A stretch of 46,482 bases of DNA, from contig JABDHK010000044.1 in NCBI GenBank assembly GCA_012972835.1, forward strand, positions 1-46,482, in the 5' to 3' direction. Under the pieces are notes generated by a model. It worked only from the letters and a program-made list of their open reading frames with translations. It was not told where the DNA came from and ran no database searches. Both the position numbers and the translations under genes were made by a program. This document shows positions 33,692 through 42,968 of the stretch, one piece after another (the first letter of the stretch is position 1; each line of letters opens with the position of its first letter). The DNA comes from Chlorobiaceae bacterium (GTDB taxonomy: Bacteria; Bacteroidota; Chlorobiia; Chlorobiales; Chlorobiaceae).

Positions 33692-35014
33692 TTATGATGC
33701 CGCCTTGACGATAGTAAGCTCCCCTCCGGCCATATCAATGGCAACTGACTCTCCCTCCTTGACCTCTCCGGAAAGAATAAGCTCTGAAATTTTGTTCGTG
33801 ATTTTACGCTGCATTACCCGTTTGAGAGGTCTGGCACCAAACGCAGGATCAAAACCCGCATCGGAAAGCCATGCAATAGCACTATCAGAAATCGTGAGGA
33901 TGATGCGCTGGCGCATTGCTGTCTCCTTGATATGGTCAAACTGTATCAGGACAATTTTTTTCAGGTCTTCTCTGGTGAGCGGTGTAAAGAGGATAACTTC
34001 ATCAATCCGGTTAAGAAACTCAGGTCGAACCTGCTGCTTCAGCAGTTGAAAAAGTTTCTCCTGCAATCCTGACAGCACAATGTCCCGTTTCATCCCATCC
34101 AGTTTTTCCATTTCAGCCTGGATAAGCTGGGCGCCAATGTTGCTGGTCATGATGATGATGGTGTTCTTGAAGTTCACCGTACGCCCTTTGCTGTCAGTCA
34201 GCCGTCCGTCATCGAGTATCTGCAGAAGGATGTTGAAGACATCAGGGTGTGCTTTTTCTATCTCATCGAGCAAGACAACGGAAAATGGCTTGCGCCTTAC
34301 GGCTTCGGTGAGCTGTCCTCCCTCCTCATAGCCAACATAGCCGGGAGGCGCGCCGACCAGACGGCTGACCGTATGTGCTTCCATGTATTCGCTCATGTCG
34401 ATGCGTATCATGGCATCCTCATCATCAAAAAGATAGTCGGCAAGTGTACGGGCCAGCTCTGTTTTTCCTACGCCGGTAGGACCAAGAAAAATAAAGGAGC
34501 CTATCGGTTTTTTTTCATCGCCCATGCCTGCCCGTGAACGCTTGACTGCCGCACTGACGGCACTGACCGCTTCTTCTTGGCCGATCACCCGTTTATGCAG
34601 CTCCTCCTCGATAAGCAGAAGCTTCTGCCGCTCTGACTGAAGCATCTTGCTGAGTGGTATGCCTGTCCATTTCGAGACAATATCGGCAATGTCTTCTGCA
34701 TCGATCTCCTCTTTCATGATTAAATCGCCGGAAGCTTTTTTCTCCTCGATTTTCAGACGATTTTCTTCAAGCTCACGTTCAATCGCCACAGTTTTTCCAT
34801 AGCGGATCTCAGCCACCTTGCCGTAGTCACCCTGGCGCTCAAACTCCTCAGCCTGCACCCGGAGTTGTTCAATCTGGGATTTTAAAGTGCGTGAAGACTG
34901 TATCAGTTGCTTCTCGCTCTCCCATTTCGCCTTGATGACAGTCTGTTCCTCAATAAGATTCGCAAGCTGTTTTTCTATCTCATCCAACCGATGTTTTGTG
35001 TCAGCGGTGCTCAT
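33692..35014 (-). CDS. clpB: Half-length ClpB-type AAA+ chaperone (middle domain plus second AAA domain)
   Basis: A 440-residue protein that lacks the N-terminal domain and first AAA domain of ordinary 860-residue ClpB. It begins with part of the coiled-coil middle domain (residues 1-95, many Glu, Lys and Gln), then Walker A GPTGVGKT (178-185), Walker [12 protein letters not shown] (about 246-256), pore loop GYVG (225-228), MTSNIG sensor-1 and the arginine-finger and C-terminal small domain ([13 protein letters not shown]). The start is a clean ATG with the previous gene divergent, so this is a true short gene and not a fragment caused by the window. From memory, short ClpB forms are annotated in other Chlorobi. 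Whether it works alone or with a full ClpB is unknown. Confidence 0.9.
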   Translation of the reverse strand: MSTADTKHRLDEIEKQLANLIEEQTVIKAKWESEKQLIQSSRTLKSQIEQLRVQAEEFERQGDYGKVAEIRYGKTVAIERELEENRLKIEEKKASGDLIMKEEIDAEDIADIVSKWTGIPLSKMLQSERQKLLLIEEELHKRVIGQEEAVSAVSAAVKRSRAGMGDEKKPIGSFIFLGPTGVGKTELARTLADYLFDDEDAMIRIDMSEYMEAHTVSRLVGAPPGYVGYEEGGQLTEAVRRKPFSVVLLDEIEKAHPDVFNILLQILDDGRLTDSKGRTVNFKNTIIIMTSNIGAQLIQAEMEKLDGMKRDIVLSGLQEKLFQLLKQQVRPEFLNRIDEVILFTPLTREDLKKIVLIQFDHIKETAMRQRIILTISDSAIAWLSDAGFDPAFGARPLKRVMQRKITNKISELILSGEVKEGESVAIDMAGGELTIVKAAS

Positions 35015-35057
35015 ACTTTTTTTCGAGTTTGATTCGGAGTGTGAATAAGAAATTTTG

Positions 35058-35085
35058 TTGTAAATTTAAGGCTTATAACTATAAA
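35058..35085 (+). promoter_or_regulatory. Possible kdsA promoter
   Basis: TTGTAA (35058-35063) and TATAAA (35080-35085) are spaced by 16 nt in the 120-nt gap between the divergent clpB and kdsA genes. I looked for a CIRCE element for clpB and found none. Confidence 0.3.
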
Positions 35086-35134
35086 AGTCACTATCGACAT
35101 TCACATTACAGAAAAAAGAGTAACGGAAAACAAC

Positions 35135-35965
35135 GTGCAAAAGTTCTCAATCGGTTCATTGTCATTTCCTGATAACAACAGCCCTCTTTTTATTGCAGGT
35201 CCTTGCGTGATTGAAAGCCGTGCAATGGCCCTGGAAACAGCTGAAGAGCTGCAGCGAATAACAGAAGCAGAAGGGGCGCGTTTTATCTTCAAGGGTTCCT
35301 ATCGCAAAGCCAACCGCTCTTCAGCCTCTTCATTTACCGGTATCGGCGACATTGAGGCTCTTGAAGTGCTTGCCGAGATTCGCGAGACCTATAAAATGCC
35401 GGTGATTACCGATGTCCATGAAACAAAGGATGTTGCACTTGCGGCCCGATATGTTGATGTTCTTCAGATACCGGCATTTCTCTGTCGTCAGACGGAGCTT
35501 CTTGTTGCAGCCGGAGAGAGCGGCTTGGCGGTTAACATCAAGAAAGGTCAGTTTATGGCACCGGAGGATATGGTGCTTGCAGCTGCAAAGGTTGCCGGGA
35601 CAGGCAACAGGCGAGTTATGCTTACCGAAAGGGGATCAAGTTTCGGCTATCACAATCTTGTCGTCGATTTCAGGGGGCTGGCTAAAATGGCTGAGTCAGG
35701 CTATCCTGTGCTCTATGATGCTACACACAGCCTCCAGCTGCCGAGCGCAGGTCAGGGCGTTTCTGGAGGGGAACGTCAGTATGTGTTGCCTCTTGCCCGT
35801 GCGGCAGTGGCTGTCGGAGTTAATGGCCTGTTTTTTGAGATCCATCCTGATCCATCCAAGGCTCTCTCGGATTCAGCCACACAGGTTCCTCTCGCTGATT
35901 TCAGGATAATTGTCAAACAACTGCTCCACCTCTACCGGTGCGTGCACACTCTTCATTCACTTTAA
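35135..35965 (+). CDS. kdsA: 3-deoxy-8-phosphooctulonate synthase (KDO-8-P synthase)
   Basis: A 276-residue enzyme condensing phosphoenolpyruvate with arabinose-5-phosphate for the KDO of lipopolysaccharide. It starts at GTG 35135 (no upstream ATG in frame), then [87 protein letters not shown] and [14 protein letters not shown]. All these are standard KdsA blocks. A KdsC-like HAD gene follows after 38 nt. Confidence 0.96.
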   Translation: MQKFSIGSLSFPDNNSPLFIAGPCVIESRAMALETAEELQRITEAEGARFIFKGSYRKANRSSASSFTGIGDIEALEVLAEIRETYKMPVITDVHETKDVALAARYVDVLQIPAFLCRQTELLVAAGESGLAVNIKKGQFMAPEDMVLAAAKVAGTGNRRVMLTERGSSFGYHNLVVDFRGLAKMAESGYPVLYDATHSLQLPSAGQGVSGGERQYVLPLARAAVAVGVNGLFFEIHPDPSKALSDSATQVPLADFRIIVKQLLHLYRCVHTLHSL

Positions 35966-36003
35966 AATCTCATACTCATTTGGCCGGTTTTCAATATTTT
36001 GGA

Positions 36004-36555
36004 ATGCAGCCTTCTCAGGCCGATCCATCTTCACGGATAGAAGATGCGCTTAAGGCCATACGGGCCCTTATTTTTCCCGTTGACGGAGTGCTGAATGGCG
36101 GCAGGATTACATTTGACAGCAGGGGTGGAGAGCTCTGTTCACTCTCGGTCAGGGATGCCGTTGCCATAAAGGAGGCTCAAAAACAGGGCCTGCGCATTGC
36201 CGTTGTTTCAGAGAGGGATGTGGAAGGTTATCGTCCCTTGCTGGAAGAGCTTGGGGTGCAGGATCTCTTCCTCAGTGAATGTAATCTTCTTGATGCCTAT
36301 GATGCTTTTCGGCAGCTCTATGACCTTTCGGATGATGAGTGCGCCTATATTGGCGACGATGTCGGCGACATTGCGGTGCTTTCAAGAGCGGGCTTTCCCG
36401 CTACACCTATAGACGGGGCTGATTATCTCAGAAACCGTGTTGGATACATTGCGGGATATGAGGGCGGAAAAGGGTGCGTGAGGGAGGTTGTTGAGATGAT
36501 TCTCACTCACCAGGGTAAATGGCCATACGTTGAGTGTGCTGAAGAGGAAGAGTGA
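36004..36555 (+). CDS. KdsC-like HAD protein with the catalytic nucleophile replaced
   Basis: A 183-residue protein that aligns with KDO-8-phosphate phosphatase (KdsC) along its length. I chose ATG 36004, preceded by GGA, over the in-frame 35938 start inside kdsA. Motif I, normally DVDGVLTDG with the first Asp as nucleophile, reads FPVDGVLNGG, so Pro25 sits at the nucleophile position (codon CCC at 36076-36078) while Asp27 is kept. The motif III Lys (usually in GKxEK) is replaced by SECNL. Motif II VVSERD, the VRDAVAIKEA helix and motif IV YIGDDVGDIA are kept. It is thus probably not a phosphatase; a structural or regulatory role is possible. Overlaps the convergent gene by 53 nt. Confidence 0.8.
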   Translation: MQPSQADPSSRIEDALKAIRALIFPVDGVLNGGRITFDSRGGELCSLSVRDAVAIKEAQKQGLRIAVVSERDVEGYRPLLEELGVQDLFLSECNLLDAYDAFRQLYDLSDDECAYIGDDVGDIAVLSRAGFPATPIDGADYLRNRVGYIAGYEGGKGCVREVVEMILTHQGKWPYVECAEEEE

Positions 36556-38020
36556 AAATATTCTCCGGATTAACAGGGTTCAGGATCTCAGCTGTTTCTG
36601 CAAGCGACAGCATTCCAACAATGTTGGTGCCGTGATTCGGTTCGACATGCACATCCCCCCGGTACTCTGTACCATTTACCAGTGCTTTTTCCAGTGCTGT
36701 AATTTTGCCCCGAAGACTGTATGCGGCTGATTGCGGGGTTGAACAGGATACCGGGGGATTCTGTTCACCATGCAGGAAATAGCCTTCAGGAAGCAGTTCA
36801 GGTTGTGGATAGTCATGCCAGTGTGTTATTGAAGCTCCGAACCGGGCAAGATGGTACGGGAACTGTTCTTCCGGCCTCAGTGTCATCAGGATACTTGCCG
36901 CCAGGGCATTGCCCAGTGCATGCGCCAGAATGGTCAAGGTGTCGAAGGATGGTTTAGCTGCATTGGCCTGTGAAAATCCTTCAGGAGTTTTAAGATAGAT
37001 TCTGCCACCATCAGGCTTCTGAACAAGCCCGATTTCCACAAGATCTTTTTTCGGGTCAAGATGGTTTTTTCTGCATCCTGACCTCGTTGTGATGACTCTG
37101 ACCTGTGGCACTTCAACAAGAAAGCTTTTTTCCTGAACACAGATTTCAATCATGCTCTTTTTCTGCCTCTCATTCATCCTCACCGGCTCAGTGCTGCTGA
37201 CATCGAAAGCTGGCTGCACGGCAACCGGAAGCTGGCGGGCAAAGAAGCCGTAACTCATGCCGCTGCGCTGGTCGAGATAGCGGGCAACAATCCTTTTATA
37301 AAAGTCGCTGCGGTACTCAAGCCCCGCTGTTGATGTATGCGTTAAAAGGGAGGTGTTGCTGCTCCACAGGGAGCTGCATTGCAGAAAATCGTCAGCAATA
37401 TCATTAAAATCCGGAGTGGCGGTATGCAGCTGGCCGTACATTATATCAAGCTCTTCCGGTCTTGGAGGGACAACCTGTGCCGTAAGTTTAGGCACCAGGG
37501 TGCAACGGACATCCTCCCTGGAAGGGTAAGGTGTGTTGAAGGTCACTACCCCGCCATTCATGGTGCAGATTGTCCATGTCTGGTCTGTAACAAATATCAG
37601 GATATGAACCATATCGCGTGCAAGCCTTCCGACAATGGCGTCAAGGCGCAGCTGAGGCAGAGCGTCAGTGGTGATTGGTGCAGGTTCGTCGTAAATGCCT
37701 ACAATGATATTATTGTAGAGCGTTGCGACACGGTTGATGGCAAGCAGTTTGTCAGGAAAATAACCTGGCGCAAAAATAACAGTACCGGGCGCAAATCGGC
37801 CAGCTTTTTCAGAGGCATCCTCTTCTGAAAGCACGTCTATCCCCAGAGAGTTCATTGCGGCAACAAGGGCAAGGCAAAACTGCTGAAGGCGGCTCGTGAG
37901 ATCGGGTGCTGGATAGATGACCGGTTTGAGCCTTTTGCACATCTCGTCAATGCTTAGAGGGGTGTCCACTGGAATGCCAAGAAGCTGGTGCAGGGAGAGG
38001 GGCGTAATACTGTTACTCAT
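36503..38020 (-). CDS. Unrecognised 505-residue protein at the end of the pyrE-tyrA-nadK run
   Basis: I do not recognise this protein. It is soluble, with no signal peptide or clear transmembrane helix. Notable stretches are IFAPGYFPDKLLAINR, VHILIFVTDQTWTICTMNGG, YRSDFYKRIVARYLDQRSG and a C-terminal region NHGTNIVGMLSLAETAEILN. It lies 45 nt behind nadK on the same strand and is probably in the same transcription unit. Composition and codon use are like the core genes, so it is likely long resident. Its 3' end overlaps the HAD gene by 53 nt. It may be a lineage-specific conserved protein; no function can be stated. Confidence 0.75.
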   Translation of the reverse strand: MSNSITPLSLHQLLGIPVDTPLSIDEMCKRLKPVIYPAPDLTSRLQQFCLALVAAMNSLGIDVLSEEDASEKAGRFAPGTVIFAPGYFPDKLLAINRVATLYNNIIVGIYDEPAPITTDALPQLRLDAIVGRLARDMVHILIFVTDQTWTICTMNGGVVTFNTPYPSREDVRCTLVPKLTAQVVPPRPEELDIMYGQLHTATPDFNDIADDFLQCSSLWSSNTSLLTHTSTAGLEYRSDFYKRIVARYLDQRSGMSYGFFARQLPVAVQPAFDVSSTEPVRMNERQKKSMIEICVQEKSFLVEVPQVRVITTRSGCRKNHLDPKKDLVEIGLVQKPDGGRIYLKTPEGFSQANAAKPSFDTLTILAHALGNALAASILMTLRPEEQFPYHLARFGASITHWHDYPQPELLPEGYFLHGEQNPPVSCSTPQSAAYSLRGKITALEKALVNGTEYRGDVHVEPNHGTNIVGMLSLAETAEILNPVNPENIFTLPLQHTQRMAIYPGE

Positions 38021-38064
38021 GAGAAATGTTCAGCTCGATTTGATGAAAAAGTGTAATCGGCTGG

Positions 38065-38922
38065 TTAGAGACCGAAAGTATGTTCGCGGCCCCAGAGCAG
38101 TTTAGTACGCAGAATTTCACAGTAACTGCGCTGTTCGTTAGCGACAAGATTGATCACCTGGTCAGATTTTTTTACCGTGACGACCTCCAGGGGATTAAGA
38201 AATTTTTTGAAATGTCCATCACAGTTAAGAGGAAACTCTCCATCAGGAGAGTCGACAGAGATTTCGATAATCTTGTCATCGCTGATAACGATAGGTCGGA
38301 CGGTCAGCATGTGCGGGCATATCGGCGTTATCACAAAAACGCTCGATTTCGGGGCTATAATCGGGCCTCCGGCAGACATGGAGTAGGCTGTTGAGCCTGT
38401 GGAAGTGGCAATAATTATCCCGTCAGCCCTGTATGAGCTGAGCAGTTCACCATCCAGTTTTATGACAAATGTCGGAATACGTGGATAGGTTCCTTTTTCA
38501 ATGACCACATCATTCAATGCTCGGAACTGCTGAATCGCTTTGTTACCGCGAATTGATGCCTCAAGCTGCAAACGGGTATGAATGGTATAAGTACCGTTCA
38601 GCACCTTTTCGATTGCTCCAAGCATTTCCGCCTGGGTAAACTCAGTTAAAAAACCGAGGTAGCCAACATTGACGCCTATAACAGGCTTTGTTACAGCAAA
38701 ATGCGATGTAAAGAGCAGTGTTCCGTCACCGCCCAGTGAAATAAAAGCATCACAGTGACTGCTGAGTTCCTCAATAGAAACAGATGTTTCCATTTGCAGC
38801 TTCTCTGCAGATTGGGTTTCAAAAACATAGTCGATATTTCGCTCCTCAAACCACACCACAAGCTTGCGGGCAAGATCAAGCGCAGTTTCCCTTGAAACAT
38901 TGACAACAATCGCAAATTTCAT
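38065..38922 (-). CDS. nadK: NAD kinase
   Basis: A 285-residue ATP/polyphosphate-dependent NAD kinase making NADP. Motifs are SLGGDGTLL (62-70), [21 protein letters not shown], and [17 protein letters not shown], all standard NadK blocks. It overlaps tyrA by 4 nt and the unknown gene follows after 45 nt. Confidence 0.95.
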   Translation of the reverse strand: MKFAIVVNVSRETALDLARKLVVWFEERNIDYVFETQSAEKLQMETSVSIEELSSHCDAFISLGGDGTLLFTSHFAVTKPVIGVNVGYLGFLTEFTQAEMLGAIEKVLNGTYTIHTRLQLEASIRGNKAIQQFRALNDVVIEKGTYPRIPTFVIKLDGELLSSYRADGIIIATSTGSTAYSMSAGGPIIAPKSSVFVITPICPHMLTVRPIVISDDKIIEISVDSPDGEFPLNCDGHFKKFLNPLEVVTVKKSDQVINLVANEQRSYCEILRTKLLWGREHTFGL

Positions 38923-39797
38923 TGCTGGTTCATCTCTTTAAGGGTTTGATAAAGCCGATTGGCATCACTGAAGCGCGACTCAAGCTTTTCAAGGTCATGG
39001 TGCCTTACATCGAGTGAGAGTTGAGCAAGTTCTTTGGAAAAATGTTCAAGTTCCTCAGCAATGTTATCGCTGTTTGTCGCGATGATATCCCGCCATATCT
39101 GCCATGAACTTCCCGCCAGCCGGGTAAAGGTGGCAAAACCCGGCCCGGATTTAGTGATCGACTCTCCACAGTATGCCATAAGAAGCGTCGAAAGCAGCTG
39201 GGGCAGATGACTTATTTTTGCTATGATGCGGTCATGTTCATCGGGAGTCATACAGAGTGTTGTGCATCCAGCAGAGTGAAGCAGTTCAATGAGAAATCTT
39301 CCCTTCTGGCCGGAAAGCAGGCTTTTGTCGTCACACAGGATAACGCGCCGGCCCTGAAGCAGCTCCTCATGACTTTCATGGTAACCTTGCTGCTCTTTGC
39401 CGGCCATCGGGTGCATACCAATAAAGGGAAGGTCAAGCTCCCAGGCTTTTCGGGCTATAAGAGACTTTGTGCTTGATACGTCGCTGACAAGTGTTGAGTG
39501 CGGTGCAAGCAGCTTTATCTCTTCGAGAAGAGCAATGTTGACCTCGACCGGGGCTGAAAGGATAATAAGGTCGGCGCTGTAGAGTTGGTTTTTGTTATCG
39601 ACAAACCGCTCAAGCCCAAGCTCCATGACTTGCAACCGGTCGGCTGCTGTAAAATTCGGGTCAAAACCCTGTAACAGAATATTGTTTTCTATGGCAAGCG
39701 GTGAACGCTTTATTGCTCTCAACAGTGACATTCCGATCAAACCCAGGCCAATAAACGAAATGCTTCTGATAGGTGAATGAACACTCATGCTGTTCAA
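38919..39797 (-). CDS. tyrA: Prephenate dehydrogenase
   Basis: A 292-residue NAD-dependent enzyme of tyrosine synthesis. The Rossmann start is [17 protein letters not shown] (GxGxxG); then [32 protein letters not shown] (His/Met-Ala-Gly catalytic region) and a C-terminal helical dimerisation domain with [19 protein letters not shown]. No chorismate mutase or ACT domain is fused. Overlaps pyrE and nadK by 4 nt each. Confidence 0.94.
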   Translation of the reverse strand: MNSMSVHSPIRSISFIGLGLIGMSLLRAIKRSPLAIENNILLQGFDPNFTAADRLQVMELGLERFVDNKNQLYSADLIILSAPVEVNIALLEEIKLLAPHSTLVSDVSSTKSLIARKAWELDLPFIGMHPMAGKEQQGYHESHEELLQGRRVILCDDKSLLSGQKGRFLIELLHSAGCTTLCMTPDEHDRIIAKISHLPQLLSTLLMAYCGESITKSGPGFATFTRLAGSSWQIWRDIIATNSDNIAEELEHFSKELAQLSLDVRHHDLEKLESRFSDANRLYQTLKEMNQQ

Positions 39798-40375
39798 CGT
39801 TGCTTGTTTGCCCTGCTTCCGGGGGCATCAATCGTCACGCCATCTTTGCAGAGAGGGCACTCTTCGGGCGTGTAGCTTACCACTTCCATTGAAAGCACTG
39901 AAAAATGGTCATCAGCAAGCCGGACAGCTCCGTTACTGCGGTCAACAACAGAGCCAACCCCGACCAGGGTTGCCCCGGCGAGCTTAATGAGTTCAATCAC
40001 CTCGGCAACTGAGCCGCCGGTAGTTATGACATCCTCAATAACAAGCACCCGTTCATTCGGCTCAAGGCTGAATCCCCTGCGGATTGTCATGATTCCCTCC
40101 TTGCGTTCAGCAAAGATGGTTTTTACTCCGAGCTGTCGTCCAACTTCCGTCCCCACAACCACTCCGCCGATTGCCGGAGAGATGACTGTTTCCACACTCT
40201 TGCCGGAGAAATGCCGGGCAATTGTGCCGCAGACTGTGGTGAGGTGTTCTGGATACTGCAGCACTTTTGCACACTGAAAGTAGGTGTTGCTGTGCCGTCC
40301 GCTTGTAAGCTTGAAATGACCATCAAGCAGAGCTCCGGTTTTTTTAAAAACGTCAAGCATTGCTGAACTACTCAT
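39794..40375 (-). CDS. pyrE: Orotate phosphoribosyltransferase
   Basis: A 193-residue pyrimidine enzyme converting orotate to OMP. The PRPP-binding motif [13 protein letters not shown] is at residues 110-122; [13 protein letters not shown] near the N-terminus and [17 protein letters not shown] are standard. A Cys-rich C-terminal segment ([10 protein letters not shown]) is common in this length class. First gene of the minus-strand run pyrE-tyrA-nadK-unknown, joined by 4-nt overlaps. Confidence 0.95.
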   Translation of the reverse strand: MSSSAMLDVFKKTGALLDGHFKLTSGRHSNTYFQCAKVLQYPEHLTTVCGTIARHFSGKSVETVISPAIGGVVVGTEVGRQLGVKTIFAERKEGIMTIRRGFSLEPNERVLVIEDVITTGGSVAEVIELIKLAGATLVGVGSVVDRSNGAVRLADDHFSVLSMEVVSYTPEECPLCKDGVTIDAPGSRANKQR

Positions 40376-40507
40376 GAAAAATATTTACTGAAAATGTTGA
40401 GCGAGGAGGTTACAAATCAATGAACCTAAAGATAAAGAAGCTCTTCCCAAAAGCTAAAGGAAAAAGTGCTTGCTTCGTCAGGCTGCGATGAGCGTCTCCT
40501 TTTTTTC

Positions 40508-40936
40508 TCACTGACGGGTTTCAAGGTAATCGCTCAGGAGAACACATGCCGCAGCGCTATCGAGCCGTCCTTTCTGCTGTCGTGCTTTTCTGGAGCTTCC
40601 CGAGGCAATCAGGATGCGTTGCGCATCTCTCGATGAATAATGTTCATTGATTGTGTCAACCGGTATCAGGGGAAACGCATCACGAAGCTCCTCAATAAAG
40701 CGGTCAACGACTCCGGTCATGGCATTCAATTCGCCTGTATCACTGAGCGGGTAACCTACAATGATTTTTTCAATATCATTGGCTGCAAGCATTGTCTGAA
40801 GGGTCTTGAACAATCCTGCCCGGTCAAAGGTGCCCACAGGCTGCGCAAAGAGACACAAGGGATCACTCTGGGCCAGGCCGATCCGTTTTGTCCCGTAGTC
40901 GATGGCAACTACCCTTTTTTTTAAAGTAAAGCTTAT
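40508..40936 (-). CDS. ruvX: RuvX/YqgF Holliday junction resolvase-like protein, unusual start
   Basis: An approximately 142-residue RNase-H-fold protein: VVAIDYGTKRIGLAQSDP at the N-terminus (catalytic Asp), VGYPLS in the middle, DTINEHYSS (catalytic Glu) and GRLDSAAACVLL at the end. Ascribed roles are 16S rRNA 5' maturation and junction resolution. The frame is open upstream of VVAID only to a TAA near 40955 and contains no ATG, GTG or TTG before the motif. The best-placed candidate is ATA at 40936-40934, 4 nt after a strong AAGGGGAG (40941-40948). A sequencing error in the A8 run before the motif is an alternative. The first in-frame TTG (40858) would delete the catalytic Asp. Confidence 0.88.
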   Translation of the reverse strand: MSFTLKKRVVAIDYGTKRIGLAQSDPLCLFAQPVGTFDRAGLFKTLQTMLAANDIEKIIVGYPLSDTGELNAMTGVVDRFIEELRDAFPLIPVDTINEHYSSRDAQRILIASGSSRKARQQKGRLDSAAACVLLSDYLETRQ

Positions 40937-40940
40937 ATCA

Positions 40941-40948
40941 CTCCCCTT
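40941..40948 (-). promoter_or_regulatory. Ribosome binding site of ruvX
   Basis: AAGGGGAG on the minus strand, followed after 4 nt by ATA in the ruvX frame. It is the main evidence for where ruvX translation starts, since no standard start codon is available. Confidence 0.5.
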
Positions 40949-41157
40949 GAAGGATTAAATAATAGTGAACATGACCGATATGCAGAGATTTTATCTTGAA
41001 AAGTATTCTGTCTCTAAATTAAAGCTGATTTATGACAAATTCAAGGAGCCTTTTTTTCTTGTGCGAGGAGCTTTTCATTCATGCAAACCTTTTCTCTCTA
41101 ATGGTTGTTCTTCTTTATAACTGTTTTTTTAATCATGTTGATTGAGTGGAGGAGAAC

Positions 41158-41778
41158 ATGGCTACATGGTCGATGGTGTTGATGACAACGTTTATGCTTG
41201 CCGGCTGTTCGGTATTGGGTAAACGTACAGCAAATGAGCCTCAATACAAGGTGCTTGCAGAGGAAGGGGATATCGAAATCAGACAATATGGGGGAATGAT
41301 TGTTGCTGAAACTGTTGTTGAGGGTAAATACAGTCAAACAAGCGGCATTGCTTTCAGTCGCCTTGCTGGATATATTTTTGGCAAAAACCGGGCAAAACAG
41401 AAAATTGTTATGACCGCACCGGTGCTGCAGGAGCCGGTCAGTGAAAAAATATCAATGACCGCTCCGGTGATACAGGAAAAAAAGGGCAATGCCTGGGTTA
41501 TGTCGTTTGTGATGCCCGAAGAGTATACGCTTGAAACGCTTCCAGTACCGCTTGATCCGGCTGTGACACTTCGTCAGGTTCAGGGAAAAAAGGTCGGTGT
41601 AATCCGTTATTCTGGCTTGCATAGTGAAAGCAACCTGCAGAATTATGCAGGAAAACTGACTATCTGGCTTGAGAAGAGAGGGAAAAAGGTACTCTCTGAA
41701 CCGCGCGCGGCCAGCTATGATCCGCCATGGACCATTCCGTTTTTGCGCCGCAACGAGGTGCATATTGATATTGAGTAA
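41158..41778 (+). CDS. SOUL heme-binding family lipoprotein
   Basis: A 206-residue protein. I chose ATG 41158, which has GGAGGAG 6-8 nt upstream; an in-frame ATG at 41146 lies before that site. The N-terminus [11 protein letters not shown] is a lipoprotein signal with lipobox LAGC. The rest is a SOUL domain: [38 protein letters not shown] and [17 protein letters not shown] proteins bind heme or porphyrins in eukaryotes; a role in tetrapyrrole handling is possible in a phototroph but is inference. Confidence 0.85.
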   Translation: MATWSMVLMTTFMLAGCSVLGKRTANEPQYKVLAEEGDIEIRQYGGMIVAETVVEGKYSQTSGIAFSRLAGYIFGKNRAKQKIVMTAPVLQEPVSEKISMTAPVIQEKKGNAWVMSFVMPEEYTLETLPVPLDPAVTLRQVQGKKVGVIRYSGLHSESNLQNYAGKLTIWLEKRGKKVLSEPRAASYDPPWTIPFLRRNEVHIDIE

Positions 41779-41879
41779 TAGAGGGGAAGGACTGAGATAT
41801 AAAGCGTTGTTTAACTGGGTTTTTCCTGACCTAATTATTACATTTTACAAGATATGCCTCACTTAATCAAACTCTGGGT

Positions 41880-42107
41880 ATGAAGCCGCACTATTATTTT
41901 ATCGGAGCATCGTTTTCCATACTGCTTTCTATATATGTCTTCATTTTTGGTACGGGGGTAAACCACGAGTTGATTGCAATTTTTATAGGGTTATGGGCCC
42001 CGACAATCGTCTGTGTGGGTATTTTTAATACGTTGCTTGGTATTCTCGATGAGATGTGCTGCGCACACAAGCGTATCGAAGAGGGTCAAGGAGGCCATCA
42101 TCATTAG
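41880..42107 (+). CDS. Small two-helix membrane protein, unknown
   Basis: A 75-residue protein with two hydrophobic segments (FIGASFSILLSIYVFIFG and LIAIFIGLWAPTIVCVGIF) and a C-terminal basic and His-rich tail ending GGHHH. I do not recognise the family. It precedes crcB by 42 nt on the same strand and could be co-transcribed. No riboswitch-like structure of the fluoride (crcB motif) type is visible upstream. Confidence 0.55.
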   Translation: MKPHYYFIGASFSILLSIYVFIFGTGVNHELIAIFIGLWAPTIVCVGIFNTLLGILDEMCCAHKRIEEGQGGHHH

Positions 42108-42149
42108 AGCTATGCGCACAGAGGTCGTTCATTCAGGGAGTTTCAGGCT

Positions 42150-42533
42150 ATGAAACATGCCGGAGCTTTAATGCTTGTTGGTACAGGTGGGTTTCTTGGC
42201 TCTGTTGCGCGTTATCTGGTGACGCTTGTCTTCTCTCCGCTTGCCCCGGGGTTTCCTTTTGCAACATTAGCAGTTAATATTCTGGGGAGTTTTCTGATTG
42301 GTCTTCTAAGCGAGCTGGCGGTGGCAACCACCCTTGTCTCCCCGGAAGCGAGACTATTTCTTGTAACTGGTATCTGCGGGGGATTTACTACCTTTTCCGC
42401 GTATATGTTTGAGTCTACCGCGCTCATGAAAGATGCTCAGTTCTTCTATGCAAGCATCTATCTTGTTGGTAGTATCGCAGGGGGGCTGATTGCTCTCTAT
42501 TCAGGAACGCTTTTTGCAAAACTTTGGACATAG
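42150..42533 (+). CDS. crcB: Fluoride ion channel CrcB (Fluc)
   Basis: A 127-residue four-helix membrane protein that exports fluoride. Conserved features are GGFLGSVARYL (Gly/Arg motif), FPFATLAVNILGSFLIG with the pore Asn (Asn43), and GICGGFTTFSAYMFES carrying the sodium-binding and phenylalanine-box segment. Its frame overlaps no neighbour; DUF190 follows after 8 nt, the usual partner order. Confidence 0.93.
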   Translation: MKHAGALMLVGTGGFLGSVARYLVTLVFSPLAPGFPFATLAVNILGSFLIGLLSELAVATTLVSPEARLFLVTGICGGFTTFSAYMFESTALMKDAQFFYASIYLVGSIAGGLIALYSGTLFAKLWT

Positions 42534-42541
42534 GGGGAATT

Positions 42542-42877
42542 ATGGAACTGAAAAATGTTGAATCGTTGCGGGTCTTTGTCGGTGAACATGTACGTTTCGG
42601 TCATCGGCCACTCTATGAGGAGATAGTCCGTGAAGCCCGGCAGCTCGGTATGGCGGGTGCGACGGTAGTGAAAGGGGTACTATCCTACGGTCACGATATG
42701 CATATCAATACCGCTAAAATTATGGAATTCGGTCTTAATCTTCCCATGATTGTTGAGCTTGTCGATACTCCTGAGAATATTGAGGAGTTTCTTCCACTGC
42801 TCCAGAAGATGGTGAGGGATTCGGCTGAACGGGTCATGATCACGAGGGAGAGTGTGCGGTCGGGGATTATTGAATAA
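42542..42877 (+). CDS. DUF190 (CrcB-associated) protein
   Basis: A 111-residue alpha/beta protein of the DUF190 family, often encoded beside crcB and presumed to regulate or support fluoride export. Motifs are LRVFVGE, PLYEEIVREARQLGMAGATVVKG and GYGH-like SYGHD, then LPMIVELVDTPENIEEFLP. I chose ATG 42542 (GGGGGAATT upstream); the in-frame 42524 start lies inside crcB. Confidence 0.9.
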   Translation: MELKNVESLRVFVGEHVRFGHRPLYEEIVREARQLGMAGATVVKGVLSYGHDMHINTAKIMEFGLNLPMIVELVDTPENIEEFLPLLQKMVRDSAERVMITRESVRSGIIE

Positions 42878-42917
42878 CGCAGAATTGCATATAAAGTGCT
42901 TGCGAAGCCAGCACGGA

Positions 42918-42938
42918 GGGCGACCACAAGGGTCGCCC
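42918..42938. repeat. Palindrome GGGCGACC-ACAAG-GGTCGCCC
   Basis: A perfect 8-bp stem with a 5-nt loop, followed by GTACG. It stands between DUF190 and the decayed defence locus and could be a bidirectional terminator. The same kind of GC-rich palindrome is dispersed in several bacterial genomes, from memory, so a REP-type element is equally possible. Confidence 0.55.
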
Positions 42939-42968
42939 GTACGACGGAATCATTTTCTGTGAAGCGCA

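Noticed and set aside
35015-35134. CIRCE heat-shock element for clpB
   Set aside because: No TTAGCACTC-N9-GAGTGCTAA inverted repeat in the intergenic region.
41779-42149. Possible fluoride riboswitch upstream of crcB
   Set aside because: No match to the conserved crcB-motif pseudoknot core was visible in the leader or in front of the small gene.
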